Part shown: positions 46,774 to 56,604 of the stretch, in pieces | Layout of the letters: each line of letters opens with the position of its first letter | How positions within the stretch are numbered: position 1 is the first letter of the stretch | NCBI RefSeq assembly: GCF_022844465.1 | Contig: NZ_JALHLP010000002.1 | Span: 351,507 to 415,506, forward strand | Length of the DNA: 64,000 nucleotides | Direction of reading: 5' to 3' | Origin: Bradyrhizobium sp. | GTDB lineage: Bacteria; Pseudomonadota; Alphaproteobacteria; Rhizobiales; Xanthobacteraceae | Notes under the pieces: generated by a model | The model's database searches: none | What the model was told of the DNA's origin: nothing | Seen by the model: only the letters and a program-made list of their open reading frames with translations | Position numbers and translations under genes: made by a program

Positions 46774-47991
46774 ATGAAAAAATCCACCGGGCTTTACCTC
46801 TCCGCCCGCGAGGCCGCCGCCGAGCTCGCGATCTCGCCGGCGACACTCTACGCCTATGTCAGCCGCGGGCTGATCCGCTCCGAGCCGTCGCCGGATTCCC
46901 GAAGCCATCGCTACCGGGCCGAGGACATCAGGACGTTAAAGGCGCGGCGGACGCCGTCGCCCGAGCCGCGCGGACTGCGCAGCTTCGATGCCGATCTGCC
47001 AGTGCTGGATTCGGCCGTGGCCACCATCACCGAGGAAGGCCCGGTCTATCGCGGCGTCAAGTGCGTCGATCTCGCCGAACGCGACACGCTGGAACATGCC
47101 GCGACACTGTTATGGGACATCGCCGGCGTCGATCCGTTCGATCAGGACAACTGCCCGGTCGTGTCGGACGAAATGCGCGGCGTCGCAGAGATCACGCGGA
47201 AGGCCGGCGCGATCGACCGCACCATTGCGGTTCTGGCGCTCGCGTCCAGCGCCGATCCGCGTGCCTTTACCCGCGCGGACGAGGGGCGCGCGATGGTCGG
47301 CGGCCGCATCATGCGGCTGGTGGTTGCGACCATGCTGAATGCGGAACCATCGGCGAAACCACTGCACTTGCAGATCGCGCGTGGCTGGGCGCCCGACAAC
47401 AAACACGCCCCGGACCTGGTCCGACGCGCGCTGGTGCTGCTGGCCGATCATGAATTGAACGCCTCGACCTTCACCGTGCGCTGCGCGGCATCGACCGGAT
47501 TGAACCTGTACGATGCGGTCATCGCCGGTCTTGTGGCGCTGAAGGGTCCCCGGCACGGTGGCGCGGGCGTGCTGGCGGCGCAGCTCCTGAAGACGCTCGC
47601 CGAGCGCGACGTCGCTCCGGTCATTCGCGAGCGCGTCGCGCTCGGCGAGCGCTTCGCGGGCTTCGGCCACGGCGTCTACCAGCGCGGCGATCCGCGCGCC
47701 CGGGCCCTGCTGGCAGCGCTGGCGCGCGCCGGCGCCGAGCGCAAGCTCACCCACGAAATTCCAGAGCGGATCGCGGAAGCAACCGGCGAGTTCGTCAATA
47801 TCGATTATGCGCTGGCGGTGCTGGTCCGCACCCTTGGCCTGGCTCCCGGCCATGAACTCGTGCTGTTTGCGATGGCGCGCACCGTGGGGTGGATCGCCCA
47901 TGCCTGCGAGCAATTGCGTCACGGCGGGCTGATCCGGCCTCGCGCCCGCTATGTCGGTCCGGCGCCCGGACGTGGCGCGGTCCGGCCGTGA
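46774..47991 (+). CDS. Citrate-synthase-family protein with N-terminal helix-turn-helix
   Basis: 405 residues. Residues ~7-50 are a MerR-like winged helix (LYLSAREAAAELAISPATLY, then SRGLIRSEPS and SHRYRAEDI), joined to a citrate synthase domain (about 75-395). Likely catalytic residues are His in DHELNASTFTVRCAAST, His in GPRHGGAG and Asp in FVNIDYALAVLV. It lacks the long N-terminal region of hexameric GltA. Homologous HTH-citrate synthases are known by sequence in alphaproteobacteria, but I know of no defined function. The start follows directly after a palindrome. Possibly a metabolite-sensing regulator that also is, or was, an enzyme. Confidence 0.82.
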   Translation: MKKSTGLYLSAREAAAELAISPATLYAYVSRGLIRSEPSPDSRSHRYRAEDIRTLKARRTPSPEPRGLRSFDADLPVLDSAVATITEEGPVYRGVKCVDLAERDTLEHAATLLWDIAGVDPFDQDNCPVVSDEMRGVAEITRKAGAIDRTIAVLALASSADPRAFTRADEGRAMVGGRIMRLVVATMLNAEPSAKPLHLQIARGWAPDNKHAPDLVRRALVLLADHELNASTFTVRCAASTGLNLYDAVIAGLVALKGPRHGGAGVLAAQLLKTLAERDVAPVIRERVALGERFAGFGHGVYQRGDPRARALLAALARAGAERKLTHEIPERIAEATGEFVNIDYALAVLVRTLGLAPGHELVLFAMARTVGWIAHACEQLRHGGLIRPRARYVGPAPGRGAVRP

Positions 47992-48245
47992 CCGAGGCGC
48001 CGCGACCAGCCGCCGGGCCCGGATTTGCCGAGCCGCCGGCTGGCAAGCGCGCGAAAGTGCGGCGGGAATCGCAGGGCAGCCCTCCAAAAACCGGACAGAT
48101 GGCTTATCTTGATGATAAGGCGAGGGAACTTTGATTACGGCGCGGGCTTCTGCCGGTCGCCGCTCTCTGATAGGTTGGTTTTAGCCCTCATCCGCAGCCA
48201 TTCAACAGATCTGGTTTCGGGAACGCCCGGGACCTCGGAGGATTG
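47992..48245. promoter_or_regulatory. Intergenic region before cobS, with palindrome
   Basis: 254 bp with no gene. CTTATC-TTGAT-GATAAG (48103-48119) has perfect 6-bp arms with a 5-base centre. No B12 riboswitch box was recognised here. The cobS ribosome site GGAGG lies 4 bases before its ATG. Confidence 0.4.
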
Positions 48246-49244
48246 ATGACGACCGCCGCCATGAGCAAAGTTTCGGATATCACCGGTCTGCCAGACATGA
48301 AGGTGTCGGTGCGGCAGGTTTTCGGCATCGACAGCGATCTCGAAGTGCCTGCCTATTCCGAAGTCGATCCGCATGTGCCGGAAGTCGATGCGGACTACCG
48401 CTTCGATCGCGCCACGACGCTCGCGATCCTGGCCGGTTTTGCCAGGAACCGGCGTGTCATGGTCACCGGCTATCACGGCACCGGCAAATCGACCCACATC
48501 GAGCAGGTCGCGGCACGGCTGAACTGGCCTTGCGTTCGCGTCAACCTCGACAGCCACATCAGCCGTATCGACCTCGTCGGCAAGGACTCGATCGTCGTGC
48601 GGGACGGCAAGCAGGTGACGGAATTCCGCGACGGCATTCTGCCCTGGGCGCTTCAGCACAACATCGCGCTGGTGTTCGACGAGTATGACGCCGGCCGCCC
48701 CGACGTGATGTTCGTGATCCAGCGCGTGCTGGAAGTTTCCGGCCGGCTGACGCTGCTGGACCAGAACAAGGTGATCAAGCCGCACCCGGCGTTCCGGCTG
48801 TTCTCGACCGCCAACACGGTCGGCCTCGGCGATACTTCCGGCCTCTATCACGGCACCCAGCAGATCAACCAGGGCCAGATGGACCGCTGGTCGATCGTCA
48901 CCACGCTGAACTACCTGGCGCATGATGAGGAAGTCGAGATCGTGCTGGCCAAGGCGAAGCACTACCGCACGCAGGAGGGCCGTGACATCGTCAACAAGAT
49001 GGTGCGGCTGGCCGATCTCACCCGCAACGCGTTCTCCAATGGCGACCTGTCGACGGTGATGAGCCCGCGCACGGTGATCACTTGGGCCGAGAATGCCGAT
49101 ATCTTCAACGATATCGGCTTTTCGTTCCGCGTCACCTTCCTCAACAAGTGCGACGAGCTGGAGCGGCCGCTGGTGGCTGAATTCTATCAGCGCTGCTTCA
49201 ACCAGGAACTCGCCGAGAGCTCGGTGAACGTGGCGCTCAGCTAG
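48246..49244 (+). CDS. cobS: Aerobic cobaltochelatase subunit CobS (AAA+)
   Basis: 332 residues. AAA+ ATPase of the CobNST complex, which inserts cobalt into hydrogenobyrinic acid diamide in aerobic B12 synthesis. Walker A is [16 protein letters not shown] (about 75-90), Walker [16 protein letters not shown] (about 138-152) and a sensor-like [20 protein letters not shown]. The ATG at 48246 follows [14 protein letters not shown] at 48261 is a second ATG. A GNAT gene and cobT follow; cobN is not in the window. Confidence 0.96.
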   Translation: MTTAAMSKVSDITGLPDMKVSVRQVFGIDSDLEVPAYSEVDPHVPEVDADYRFDRATTLAILAGFARNRRVMVTGYHGTGKSTHIEQVAARLNWPCVRVNLDSHISRIDLVGKDSIVVRDGKQVTEFRDGILPWALQHNIALVFDEYDAGRPDVMFVIQRVLEVSGRLTLLDQNKVIKPHPAFRLFSTANTVGLGDTSGLYHGTQQINQGQMDRWSIVTTLNYLAHDEEVEIVLAKAKHYRTQEGRDIVNKMVRLADLTRNAFSNGDLSTVMSPRTVITWAENADIFNDIGFSFRVTFLNKCDELERPLVAEFYQRCFNQELAESSVNVALS

Positions 49245-49247
49245 CCC

Positions 49248-49658
49248 ATGCCGAGAATTGCCATCGAGCGCACCATTGGAAAAACCAAGAAGGCGGTGCT
49301 CGGCGGGCTGATCGGCTACAACACCGAAAAGATGGGGAAGCAGAAATACAAACGCTTCGCCATCTCGCTGCGGGAAGGCGACAAGATCATCGGCGGGATT
49401 GTCGGAGAGGTCTGGACCACGGTGCTGTTTATCCAGCTGTTCTGGATGGAGCAAAAGCTTCGCGGCAAGGATTATGGAACCAGGCTGATAAGGGCGATTG
49501 AGGACGAGGCGAGAAAGTTTGGGGCCAAGCGGTCTTATCTCGACACGATGAGTTTTCAGGCGCCGGGCTTCTACCGCGCCTGCGGCTACGAGGAATTCGG
49601 TTCGATCAAAGGCTATCCCGACGGCGTCACGCGGCATTGGTTTACGAAAGCGCTATGA
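49248..49658 (+). CDS. GNAT-family acetyltransferase between cobS and cobT
   Basis: 136 residues. A small GNAT fold: [20 protein letters not shown] covers the acetyl-CoA binding Q/RxxGxG/A-like loop ([12 protein letters not shown], about 75-90), followed by [20 protein letters not shown] and CGYEEFG. It starts 3 bases after cobS and its stop overlaps the cobT start (ATGA at 49655-49658), so it is translationally coupled to the chelatase genes. The substrate is unknown; it could modify a chelatase subunit or just ride in the operon. Confidence 0.88.
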   Translation: MPRIAIERTIGKTKKAVLGGLIGYNTEKMGKQKYKRFAISLREGDKIIGGIVGEVWTTVLFIQLFWMEQKLRGKDYGTRLIRAIEDEARKFGAKRSYLDTMSFQAPGFYRACGYEEFGSIKGYPDGVTRHWFTKAL

Positions 49659-51556
49659 GCACATCCAACTCCAAATTCCGGACCGGATCGAAGGAAGCGC
49701 CGACCGAGCCGTTCAAGCGCGCGGTGACGTCGTGCCTGCGCGCCATCGCCAAGGCGCCGGAGCTGGAGGTGACGTTCGCGGCCGAACGCCCCGGCCTCGC
49801 GCCGGGCAAGGCGCGGCTGCCGGAGCCGGCCCGCAAGATGACCAAGCGGGATGCTGCAATCGTGCGCGGCCACGCCGACTCGATCGCGCTCAAGCTCGCC
49901 TGTCACGACCCCAAGGTCCACCGCAAGCTGATGCCGGGAAATCCGCAGGCGCGCGGCGTATTCGAGGCCATCGAACAGGCCCGGGTCGAGGCCATCGGCT
50001 CGCGCCGGATGGCGGGGGTGGCCAAGAACCTCACCGCCATGCTCGACGACCACTTCCATCGCGGCAAGTATGACGAGATCACCGACCGCGCCGACGCGCC
50101 GCTGTCGGATGCGCTGGCGATGCTGGTGCGCGAGCGGCTGACCGGCATGGCGCCGCCCGCGGCGGCGCGCAAGATGGTCGATCTCTGGCGTCCGGTGCTG
50201 GAGGACAAGATCGGCACGCGGCTCGACCAACTCAGCCGCGTTACCGAAGACCAGGCCAGGTTCGGCGATCTCGTGCATGACCTGTTGTCGGCGCTCGACC
50301 TTGGCGATGACCGCAACGCGGATGCCGATGACGACGAGAATCAGGACGAGAATCAGGACGGCGAAAACGACCAGTCCGGCGCCGAAGGTTCGCCCGATTC
50401 CGACGCGGCGCAGGAAATGAGCGCCGACCAGGCGCAGGCCTCCACCGACGAAATGTCGGAGAGCGCGATGGAAAGCGCGCAGGCTTCCACGTCGGACACG
50501 TTCGACGATGGCGAGCTTGGCGACGACGAAACCCCGGGCGAGGCGACGCGGCCGAATACGCGCGGCGTCAACGAGCCGCGCGGGCCGGAATATCACGCCT
50601 TTGCGCCGAAGTTCGACGAGGTGATCGCGGCCGAAGACCTCTGCGACCATGACGAGCTGGAACGACTGCGCTCTTATCTCGACAAGCAGCTGGCGCATCT
50701 GCAGGGCATCGTCGCGCGGCTGGCGAACCGGCTGCAGCGCCGCCTGATGGCGCAGCAGAACCGCGCCTGGGAGTTCGATCTTGAGGAAGGCATGCTGGAT
50801 CCGGCGCGGCTGTCGCGCGTGGTCACCGATCCCTATCACCCGCTGTCCTTCATGCACGAGAAGGAGGCGACCTTCCGCGACACCGTGGTGACGCTGCTGT
50901 TGGACAATTCCGGCTCGATGCGCGGCCGCCCGATCACGGTGGCGGCGACCTGCGCCGATATCCTGGCGCGCACGCTGGAGCGCTGCGGCGTCAAGGTCGA
51001 GATTCTCGGCTTCACCACGCGCGCCTGGAAGGGCGGGCAGTCGCGCGAGGCGTGGCTTGCCGCCGGCAAGCCGGCTAATCCCGGCCGGCTGAACGATCTG
51101 CGCCACATCATCTACAAATCCGCCGATGCACCCTGGCGGCGGTCGCGGAAGAATCTCGGCCTGATGATGCGCGAGGGGCTGTTGAAGGAAAATATCGACG
51201 GTGAGGCGCTGGACTGGGCCCACAAGCGGCTGCTCGGCCGATCCGAACAGCGCAAGATACTGATGATGATCTCCGACGGCGCGCCGGTCGATGATTCCAC
51301 GCTGTCGGTCAATCCCGGCAACTACCTGGAACGGCACCTGCGCCACATCATCGAGGAGATCGAGACCCGTTCGCCGGTCGAACTGATAGCGATCGGAATC
51401 GGTCACGACGTGACGCGCTATTACCGCCGCGCGGTCACCATTGTCGATGCCGAGGAACTCGGCGGCGCCATCACCGAGAAGCTTGCCGAATTGTTCAGCG
51501 AGACCCACGGCGCCGCGCCCGCATCCAGCCGCCGGCCACGCCGCTTGCATTCCTGA
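49655..51556 (+). CDS. cobT: Cobaltochelatase subunit CobT
   Basis: 633 residues. It partners with CobS in the ATP-driven ring that acts on CobN. An acidic, Asp/Glu/Gln-rich linker (about 218-300) precedes a C-terminal von Willebrand A domain with the MIDAS motif [11 protein letters not shown] (about 412-422). [20 protein letters not shown] and [20 protein letters not shown] are typical CobT segments. The ATG at 49655 overlaps the GNAT stop. The phytase-like gene starts 5 bases after its stop. Confidence 0.96.
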   Translation: MSTSNSKFRTGSKEAPTEPFKRAVTSCLRAIAKAPELEVTFAAERPGLAPGKARLPEPARKMTKRDAAIVRGHADSIALKLACHDPKVHRKLMPGNPQARGVFEAIEQARVEAIGSRRMAGVAKNLTAMLDDHFHRGKYDEITDRADAPLSDALAMLVRERLTGMAPPAAARKMVDLWRPVLEDKIGTRLDQLSRVTEDQARFGDLVHDLLSALDLGDDRNADADDDENQDENQDGENDQSGAEGSPDSDAAQEMSADQAQASTDEMSESAMESAQASTSDTFDDGELGDDETPGEATRPNTRGVNEPRGPEYHAFAPKFDEVIAAEDLCDHDELERLRSYLDKQLAHLQGIVARLANRLQRRLMAQQNRAWEFDLEEGMLDPARLSRVVTDPYHPLSFMHEKEATFRDTVVTLLLDNSGSMRGRPITVAATCADILARTLERCGVKVEILGFTTRAWKGGQSREAWLAAGKPANPGRLNDLRHIIYKSADAPWRRSRKNLGLMMREGLLKENIDGEALDWAHKRLLGRSEQRKILMMISDGAPVDDSTLSVNPGNYLERHLRHIIEEIETRSPVELIAIGIGHDVTRYYRRAVTIVDAEELGGAITEKLAELFSETHGAAPASSRRPRRLHS

Positions 51557-51560
51557 CCGC

Positions 51561-52631
51561 ATGCGATCACTCATCGGCCGCCGCCGCTTCCTGGCCCATG
51601 CTGCGGCCGGAGTTTCGGCAGCGTCGATGCCGGGCGTGGCGTGGCCTCAGAGCACGGCTCAGCCGCGGCCGAAGCCGGCCGGCCCTGACGAGTTCGCCGT
51701 CACCGCGCCGGTCTCAATCGAGGTCAATGCCCGGCCGATTCCCTCGTTCGACACCCGTGATCGCTCGCATGTGCGGTTCGGGTCGCTGGAGTATCGCAGC
51801 GGGTTGATCCTGACCTCGCGATTCCGCGGCTTTGGCGGCCTGTCGGGCCTGCGCCTTGACGCCAGGGGCGAGCGCTTCATCGCCATCAGCGACAAGGGAG
51901 GCTGGTTTACCGGCCGCATTGCCTATAGCGGCCGCGAGATGACGGGGCTCGCGGAGGTCGAGGCCGCGCCGATCCTGGGTCCGGACGGCAAGCCGCTCAC
52001 CTCGCGCGGCTGGTACGACACCGAGGCCATCGCGCTCGATGGCTCGGTGGTCTATGTCGCTATCGAACGTGTCAACCGGGTGCTGCGGTTCGACTTCGCC
52101 AGGGGATCGACGCGCGCCCATGGCGAACTGGTCCCGCTGCCGCCGGCGGCGCGCCACCTGCCCAACAACAAGGGGATCGAGGCGCTGGTGCTGGTGCCCC
52201 GGGGTTTTGCGCTGGCGGGGACGCTGATCGCGATCTCGGAACGGGGCCTCGACGCGCAGGGCAACATCATTGGGTTCCTGATCGGCGGCAAGACATCAGG
52301 CCAGTTCGGCGTTCGCCGCAGCGACGATTTTGACGTCAGCGATGCGGCGCTGCTGCCCTCCGGCGACCTGCTGGTGCTGGAGCGGAGATTTTCCTGGCTG
52401 GGCGGGGTCGGCGTCCGCATCCGGCGCATCCCGCTTGCCTCGGTCGCGCCCGGTACGGTCATCGATGGCCCCTCGATTTTCAACGCGGACCTTGGCTATG
52501 AGATCGACAATCTGGAAGCCATCGACGTCCACGTCACATCCGAGGGCGACACGGTTCTGACGCTGGTCTCCGATGACAATTTCTCGATGATCCAGCGCAA
52601 TCTGCTGCTGCAGTTCACGCTGGTGGCGTAG
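51561..52631 (+). CDS. Tat-exported esterase-like / phytase-like protein
   Basis: 356 residues. A twin-arginine signal GRRRFLAHAAAGVSAA at the N-terminus (residues ~6-21) indicates Tat export. The mature part resembles the esterase-like activity of phytase family (beta-propeller): FGGLSGLRLDARGERFIAIS, GWYDTEAIALDGSVVYVAIE, LPNNKGIEALVLV and LGYEIDNLEAIDVHV. The function is unknown; the family has been linked to phytate-like phosphoesters but with little proof. It starts 5 bp after cobT, so it is probably co-transcribed. Confidence 0.82.
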   Translation: MRSLIGRRRFLAHAAAGVSAASMPGVAWPQSTAQPRPKPAGPDEFAVTAPVSIEVNARPIPSFDTRDRSHVRFGSLEYRSGLILTSRFRGFGGLSGLRLDARGERFIAISDKGGWFTGRIAYSGREMTGLAEVEAAPILGPDGKPLTSRGWYDTEAIALDGSVVYVAIERVNRVLRFDFARGSTRAHGELVPLPPAARHLPNNKGIEALVLVPRGFALAGTLIAISERGLDAQGNIIGFLIGGKTSGQFGVRRSDDFDVSDAALLPSGDLLVLERRFSWLGGVGVRIRRIPLASVAPGTVIDGPSIFNADLGYEIDNLEAIDVHVTSEGDTVLTLVSDDNFSMIQRNLLLQFTLVA

Positions 52632-52786
52632 CGTCGCCCCGTGACGGCCTAGACGAGCCAATCCAGAACCGATCAAGGTCGGCGAACACCAAAGAGGAGG
52701 GGGAGGGTTGCAGTCGCAACGGGTTGAGGCGGGGGGAAGGGCTCGCTAGAGAGAGTGAAGTTTCCTCTTGTCCGGAATAACCTCCC

Positions 52787-53899
52787 ATGAGCGTTCTGTT
52801 TTCCCCGATCAAGCTGCGCGGCCTCACTCTATCCAACCGGATCATGGTGGCGCCGATGTGCCAGTATTCCGCGGTGGACGGGGAGGCCAACGACTGGCAC
52901 TTCACCCATATCAACTCGCTGGCGCTGTCGGGCGCCGCGGTATTCTGCATCGAGGCCACGGCGGTGGAGGCCAATGGGCGCATCACGCCGGGTTGCCTCG
53001 GCCTTTGGAATGACGCCACCGAAGCCGCGCTGAAACCGATTCTGGCCTCGGTGCGCAAGCGCTCGAAAAGCGCGGTGATGATGCAACTGGCCCATGCCGG
53101 CCGCAAGGCCTCCAGCCACACGCCGTGGGATGGCGGCCAGTTGATCCCGGTGGCCGAGGGCGGCTGGCTTGCTGAGGGGCCGTCGGCCATCCCGCACAAG
53201 GAGGGCGAGACGCCGCCTTTGGCGTTCGACGCGGCAGGATTGAAGCGGGTGCGCGAGGCGTTTGCTGCGGCAGCGAAGCGGACCGAGCGGCTCGGCATCG
53301 ACGCCATCGAGGTGCATTCCGCGCATGGCTACCTGCTGCATCAGTTCCTGTCGCCGATCGCCAACCAGCGCACCGACCAGTACGGCGGCTCGCTGGCAAA
53401 CCGGATGCGCTTTCCGCTCGAAGTGTTCGATGCCGTTCGTGCCGCGTTTCCGTCCAACAAGCCGGTCGGCATCCGCGTTTCCTCGACCGACTGGGTCGAG
53501 GGCGGCTGGGATCTGGCGCAAACCATCGAATTCGCGGGTGAATTGAAGAAGCGCGGCGTCGACTGGATCGACGCCTCCTCGGGCGGGGTGTCGCCGCTGC
53601 AGAAGATACCGCTCGGTCCGGGCTACCAGGTGCCGTTCGCGCAGGCGATCAGGGAGGCCACAGGTCTCACCACCATTGCGGTCGGCCTGATCACGGAGCC
53701 GAAGCAGGCCGAAGACATCGTGGCGTCCGGCAAGGCCGACATGGTCGCGCTGGCCCGCGGCATGCTCTACGACCCGCGCTGGGGCTGGCACGCCGCGGCC
53801 GAACTCGGTGGCGAGGTCTATGCCCCGCCGCAATACTGGCGCTCGCAACCTTCGACGCAGAAATCGCTGTTCGGCGCGACGACGTTCGGGACGCGTTAG
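52787..53899 (+). CDS. NADH:flavin oxidoreductase / ene-reductase (OYE, YqjM/XenA-like)
   Basis: 370 residues. FMN-dependent TIM barrel that reduces activated alkenes with NAD(P)H. MVAPMCQYSAVDGEANDWH carries the regulatory Cys of the YqjM/XenA class (about 25), MQLAHAGRKASSH the FMN/substrate His residues, and SAHGYLLHQFLSPIANQRTD followed by QYGGSLANR. MVALARGMLYDPRW is the C-terminal FMN phosphate region. It lies 155 bp downstream of the phytase-like gene; the physiological substrate is unknown. Confidence 0.92.
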   Translation: MSVLFSPIKLRGLTLSNRIMVAPMCQYSAVDGEANDWHFTHINSLALSGAAVFCIEATAVEANGRITPGCLGLWNDATEAALKPILASVRKRSKSAVMMQLAHAGRKASSHTPWDGGQLIPVAEGGWLAEGPSAIPHKEGETPPLAFDAAGLKRVREAFAAAAKRTERLGIDAIEVHSAHGYLLHQFLSPIANQRTDQYGGSLANRMRFPLEVFDAVRAAFPSNKPVGIRVSSTDWVEGGWDLAQTIEFAGELKKRGVDWIDASSGGVSPLQKIPLGPGYQVPFAQAIREATGLTTIAVGLITEPKQAEDIVASGKADMVALARGMLYDPRWGWHAAAELGGEVYAPPQYWRSQPSTQKSLFGATTFGTR

Positions 53900-53928
53900 A
53901 ACTGATCGGGAAAAGCGTGCGGCGGTTC

Positions 53929-54001
53929 TCCGAAAAGATCATGCTCAAACAAATAGCTAGAGCGGGATGACGATTCGAAAAGCGCCGTCCCGCGCTAGCG
54001 C
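53929..54001. repeat. Intergenic repeat GATCATGCTCAAACAA type, with GCGGGA/TCCCGC stem
   Basis: Contains CCGAAAAGATCATGCTCAAA followed by GAGCGGGATGACGATTCG; arms GCGGGA (53962-53967) and TCCCGC (53988-53993) can pair. I recall the GATCATGCTCAAACAA...GATGACGATTC sequence as highly repeated in Bradyrhizobium intergenic DNA. There is a single copy in this window. Confidence 0.55.
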
Positions 54002-54126
54002 GTCACTCCGTCGCGCGAAACTCTGCCTCAAGGATTTGTCATATCTCGGCCACACGGTCGGCGTGCTATGCTGTCGTGTACGCGCGACAGACGCGTTGTG
54101 AATGACATACAGCGGGAGAACGTCCT

Positions 54127-55227
54127 ATGGAGATCGGATACTTCACGATGCCCTCGCATCCGCCGGAGTGCGGATTGAAGGAGGGTCACGACTGGGACCT
54201 GCAGGTGCTGCGATGGCTCGACGAGCTCGGCTATCAGGAAGCCTGGATCGGCGAGCATCACACCGCGCCCTGGGAGCCGCATCCCGCGCCCGACCTGCTG
54301 CTGGCGCAGGCGTTCCTGCAGACCAAGAACATCCGCCTCGGCCCCGGCGGCTTCCTGCTGCCCTATCACCACCCCGCCGAACTCGCCAACCGTGTCGCGA
54401 TGCTGGATCATCTCTCTGACGGGCGGCTGAACTTCGGCGTCGCCGCCAGCGGCTTGCCCAGCGACTGGGCGATGTTCAACGTCGACGGCATGTCCGGCCA
54501 GAACCGCGACATGACCCGCGAGGCGCTGGAGATCATCCTGAAGATGTGGACCCAGGACGGCCCGTGGACCCACAACGGCAAGTTCTGGACGGTGACCAAG
54601 CCTGACACCATGTTCGACTTCCTCAAGCCGCACATCAAGCCGAAACAGGCGCCGCATCCGCCGATCGGCGTCGCCGGTCTCTCCAAGGGCTCGGACACGC
54701 TCAAGCTCGCCGGCGAGCGCGGCTACATTCCGATGAGCCTCAACCTCAATCCGGCCTATGTCGGCAGCCATTGGGAATCGGTCGAGATCGGCGCCGCCAA
54801 GACCGGCCGCAAGCCGAGCCGGCAGGACTGGCGGCTGGTGCGCGAGGTGTTCGTCGCCGATACCGACGCCGAAGCCTGGAAGCTTTCCACCGGCGACATG
54901 ATGGGCCGGATGATGGGCGAGTATTTCCTGCCCCTGCTCGGTCATTTCGGCTTCAAGGACTACCTCAAGGCCACGCCCGACGTGCCCGACAGCGACGTCA
55001 CCGTCGAGTATTGCGCCCGTCACAACTGGATCGTCGGCTCGCCTGCGACCGTCACCGAGAAGATCGAGAAGATCTATCGCGAGGTCGGCGGCTTCGGCAC
55101 GCTGCTGGTGTTCGGCTTCGACTACAAGCACAAGCCCGAAGCCTGGCACAATTCGCTGCGGCTGTTGAAGCAGGAAGTGATGCCGCGGCTGAAGCACCTT
55201 AACGCCGACCTGATCCGGGCGGCGTGA
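54127..55227 (+). CDS. LLM-class flavin-dependent oxidoreductase (bacterial luciferase-like)
   Basis: 366 residues. The luciferase-like TIM barrel is shown by MEIGYFTMPSHPPECG, ELGYQEAWIGEHHTAPWEP (about 33-51), RLGPGGFLLPYHHPAELANR and GRLNFGVAASGLPSDW. The C-terminal IVGSPATVTEKIEKIYREVG segment is characteristic. It uses reduced flavin to oxygenate an unknown organic substrate. GGGAGAA lies upstream of the ATG with 6-8 bases spacing. A separate promoter is likely, given the 227-bp gap. Confidence 0.9.
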   Translation: MEIGYFTMPSHPPECGLKEGHDWDLQVLRWLDELGYQEAWIGEHHTAPWEPHPAPDLLLAQAFLQTKNIRLGPGGFLLPYHHPAELANRVAMLDHLSDGRLNFGVAASGLPSDWAMFNVDGMSGQNRDMTREALEIILKMWTQDGPWTHNGKFWTVTKPDTMFDFLKPHIKPKQAPHPPIGVAGLSKGSDTLKLAGERGYIPMSLNLNPAYVGSHWESVEIGAAKTGRKPSRQDWRLVREVFVADTDAEAWKLSTGDMMGRMMGEYFLPLLGHFGFKDYLKATPDVPDSDVTVEYCARHNWIVGSPATVTEKIEKIYREVGGFGTLLVFGFDYKHKPEAWHNSLRLLKQEVMPRLKHLNADLIRAA

Positions 55228-55337
55228 GACGCTGAAGTCGAGCCTCTGATTGCCGGGTGCGATGCGATCGCGGCGAAGCAATTCTTCTTGCCTGATGGCG
55301 GGAGGGATTGCTTCGGCCTCGGCGCGTCGAATTCCGC

Positions 55338-56462
55338 TCAGTTCGGCCGGGCCGGCGTCTCGTTCTGCCGTACCTGCCAGAACCGCAGCAGGCGGCGGGC
55401 GTTTTCCGGTGTCAGCCTGGCGTATTGATCGCGGCTCCTGGCGAGTTCGTGCCGACCCATCGTGCCGGAGGCGAAACGGCTGTCGAGGACGGCGGCGACG
55501 GTTTCCCAGGCGAGACCGGCGACCCGGCAGGGGATCAGTACGCCGTCGTCGCGCAGGCTCTGCATCACCGGACGGATCACCTCGATGCTGGCGCCCGACA
55601 GTTCGGCAAGGGCCGCGACCGTCTCGGCATATTTTCGTGCCTTGGCAAAGCCGGCCAGCGCCGCTTCGTCGAGCTTGCCGTGTCGGGCCAGCGCCGCGAC
55701 GAAGCGTTGCGCCGCGGTGAAGTCGCGCGCCCGCGCCATCTCACGGTTGGCGCCGGCCGCGGCAGCCGCAATGGCGCTGCGGATCTCCTCGAACAGATGC
55801 GGCGGGGCGCGCGCCAGCAGCCGGGTGCGGACGGCCTCGGTCGCCTCGCGCAGCAATTGCCGCCGCAGTTCGACCGGCAGATCGACGCGAACGCCGGTCT
55901 CGACCGCCAGGTCAGGGTCGGCCTCGGCCTGCGCCAGCACGATCGCGTAACCAGCCGCCGACATCCGCGCGCCGGGATTGGCGACCAGCCGCCGGCTGAC
56001 GGAAGGATAACGCCGCGCCAGCAGCGCATCGGTGACGATTTCGGTCAGCCACCAGCGGCCGGAAATGGCGAGCAGATGCGCTTCGCCCTTGGTCTGTGCG
56101 AGTTCGACCAGATCCTCCGCCGTCAGCCGCGCCGATTCCGTCAGCACCGGCCGCGCCACCGATATCTCATCGTTCTGCGCCAGCCGCCGGATCACGGCCG
56201 GCGGCGCCTGCTTGATGGCGGCGAACTGCGCGCTCAATTCGGCGAGCGCGATCCGGGCGCTGACATCGGCCAGCGCGCGAATCTCGATGGTCTTGATCAG
56301 GCGTTCCAGCACGTCGCCGAACAGCTCGATCTGCTCGCCGGAATAGCCGTCGGCGGACAGCAGAAACAGGTCGGTCACCCGCCTGACGGTTTCGAGATGC
56401 TTTTCCGCCGAGCCGGCCTTGAAGGCCGCCTCGATTTCATCGGCGATGGATGGTTCGAGCAT
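55338..56462 (-). CDS. DUF2336 domain-containing protein
   Basis: 374 residues. An all-helical DUF2336 protein (DLFLLSADGYSGEQIELFGD, LTEIVTDALLARRYPSVSRR, VANPGARMSAAGYAIVLAQA). No catalytic motif is visible. The family is specific to alphaproteobacteria and of unknown role. The ATG at 56462 has AGGA 6 bases upstream. The frame is open upstream to 56759, but that part reads back over the divergent monooxygenase-like gene and is discarded. Confidence 0.88.
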   Translation of the reverse strand: MLEPSIADEIEAAFKAGSAEKHLETVRRVTDLFLLSADGYSGEQIELFGDVLERLIKTIEIRALADVSARIALAELSAQFAAIKQAPPAVIRRLAQNDEISVARPVLTESARLTAEDLVELAQTKGEAHLLAISGRWWLTEIVTDALLARRYPSVSRRLVANPGARMSAAGYAIVLAQAEADPDLAVETGVRVDLPVELRRQLLREATEAVRTRLLARAPPHLFEEIRSAIAAAAAGANREMARARDFTAAQRFVAALARHGKLDEAALAGFAKARKYAETVAALAELSGASIEVIRPVMQSLRDDGVLIPCRVAGLAWETVAAVLDSRFASGTMGRHELARSRDQYARLTPENARRLLRFWQVRQNETPARPN

Positions 56463-56604
56463 CGCTCGTCCTGAGCGTTTGGAAGCCGGTTCTGGCAGCC
56501 CGCGAAACTTTATGGGCAATTGCTGAAGGGTTGGTAAAACCGACGATTGCGGCCGGGCAAAACCTGCGCTTGGATGGCGGACAACAACAACGGGAAACGC
56601 CGCC

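Noticed and set aside
49613..51574. 653-codon antisense frame opposite cobT
   Set aside because: cobT has full-length homology motifs and overlaps its neighbour properly; the antisense product shows no recognisable domain.
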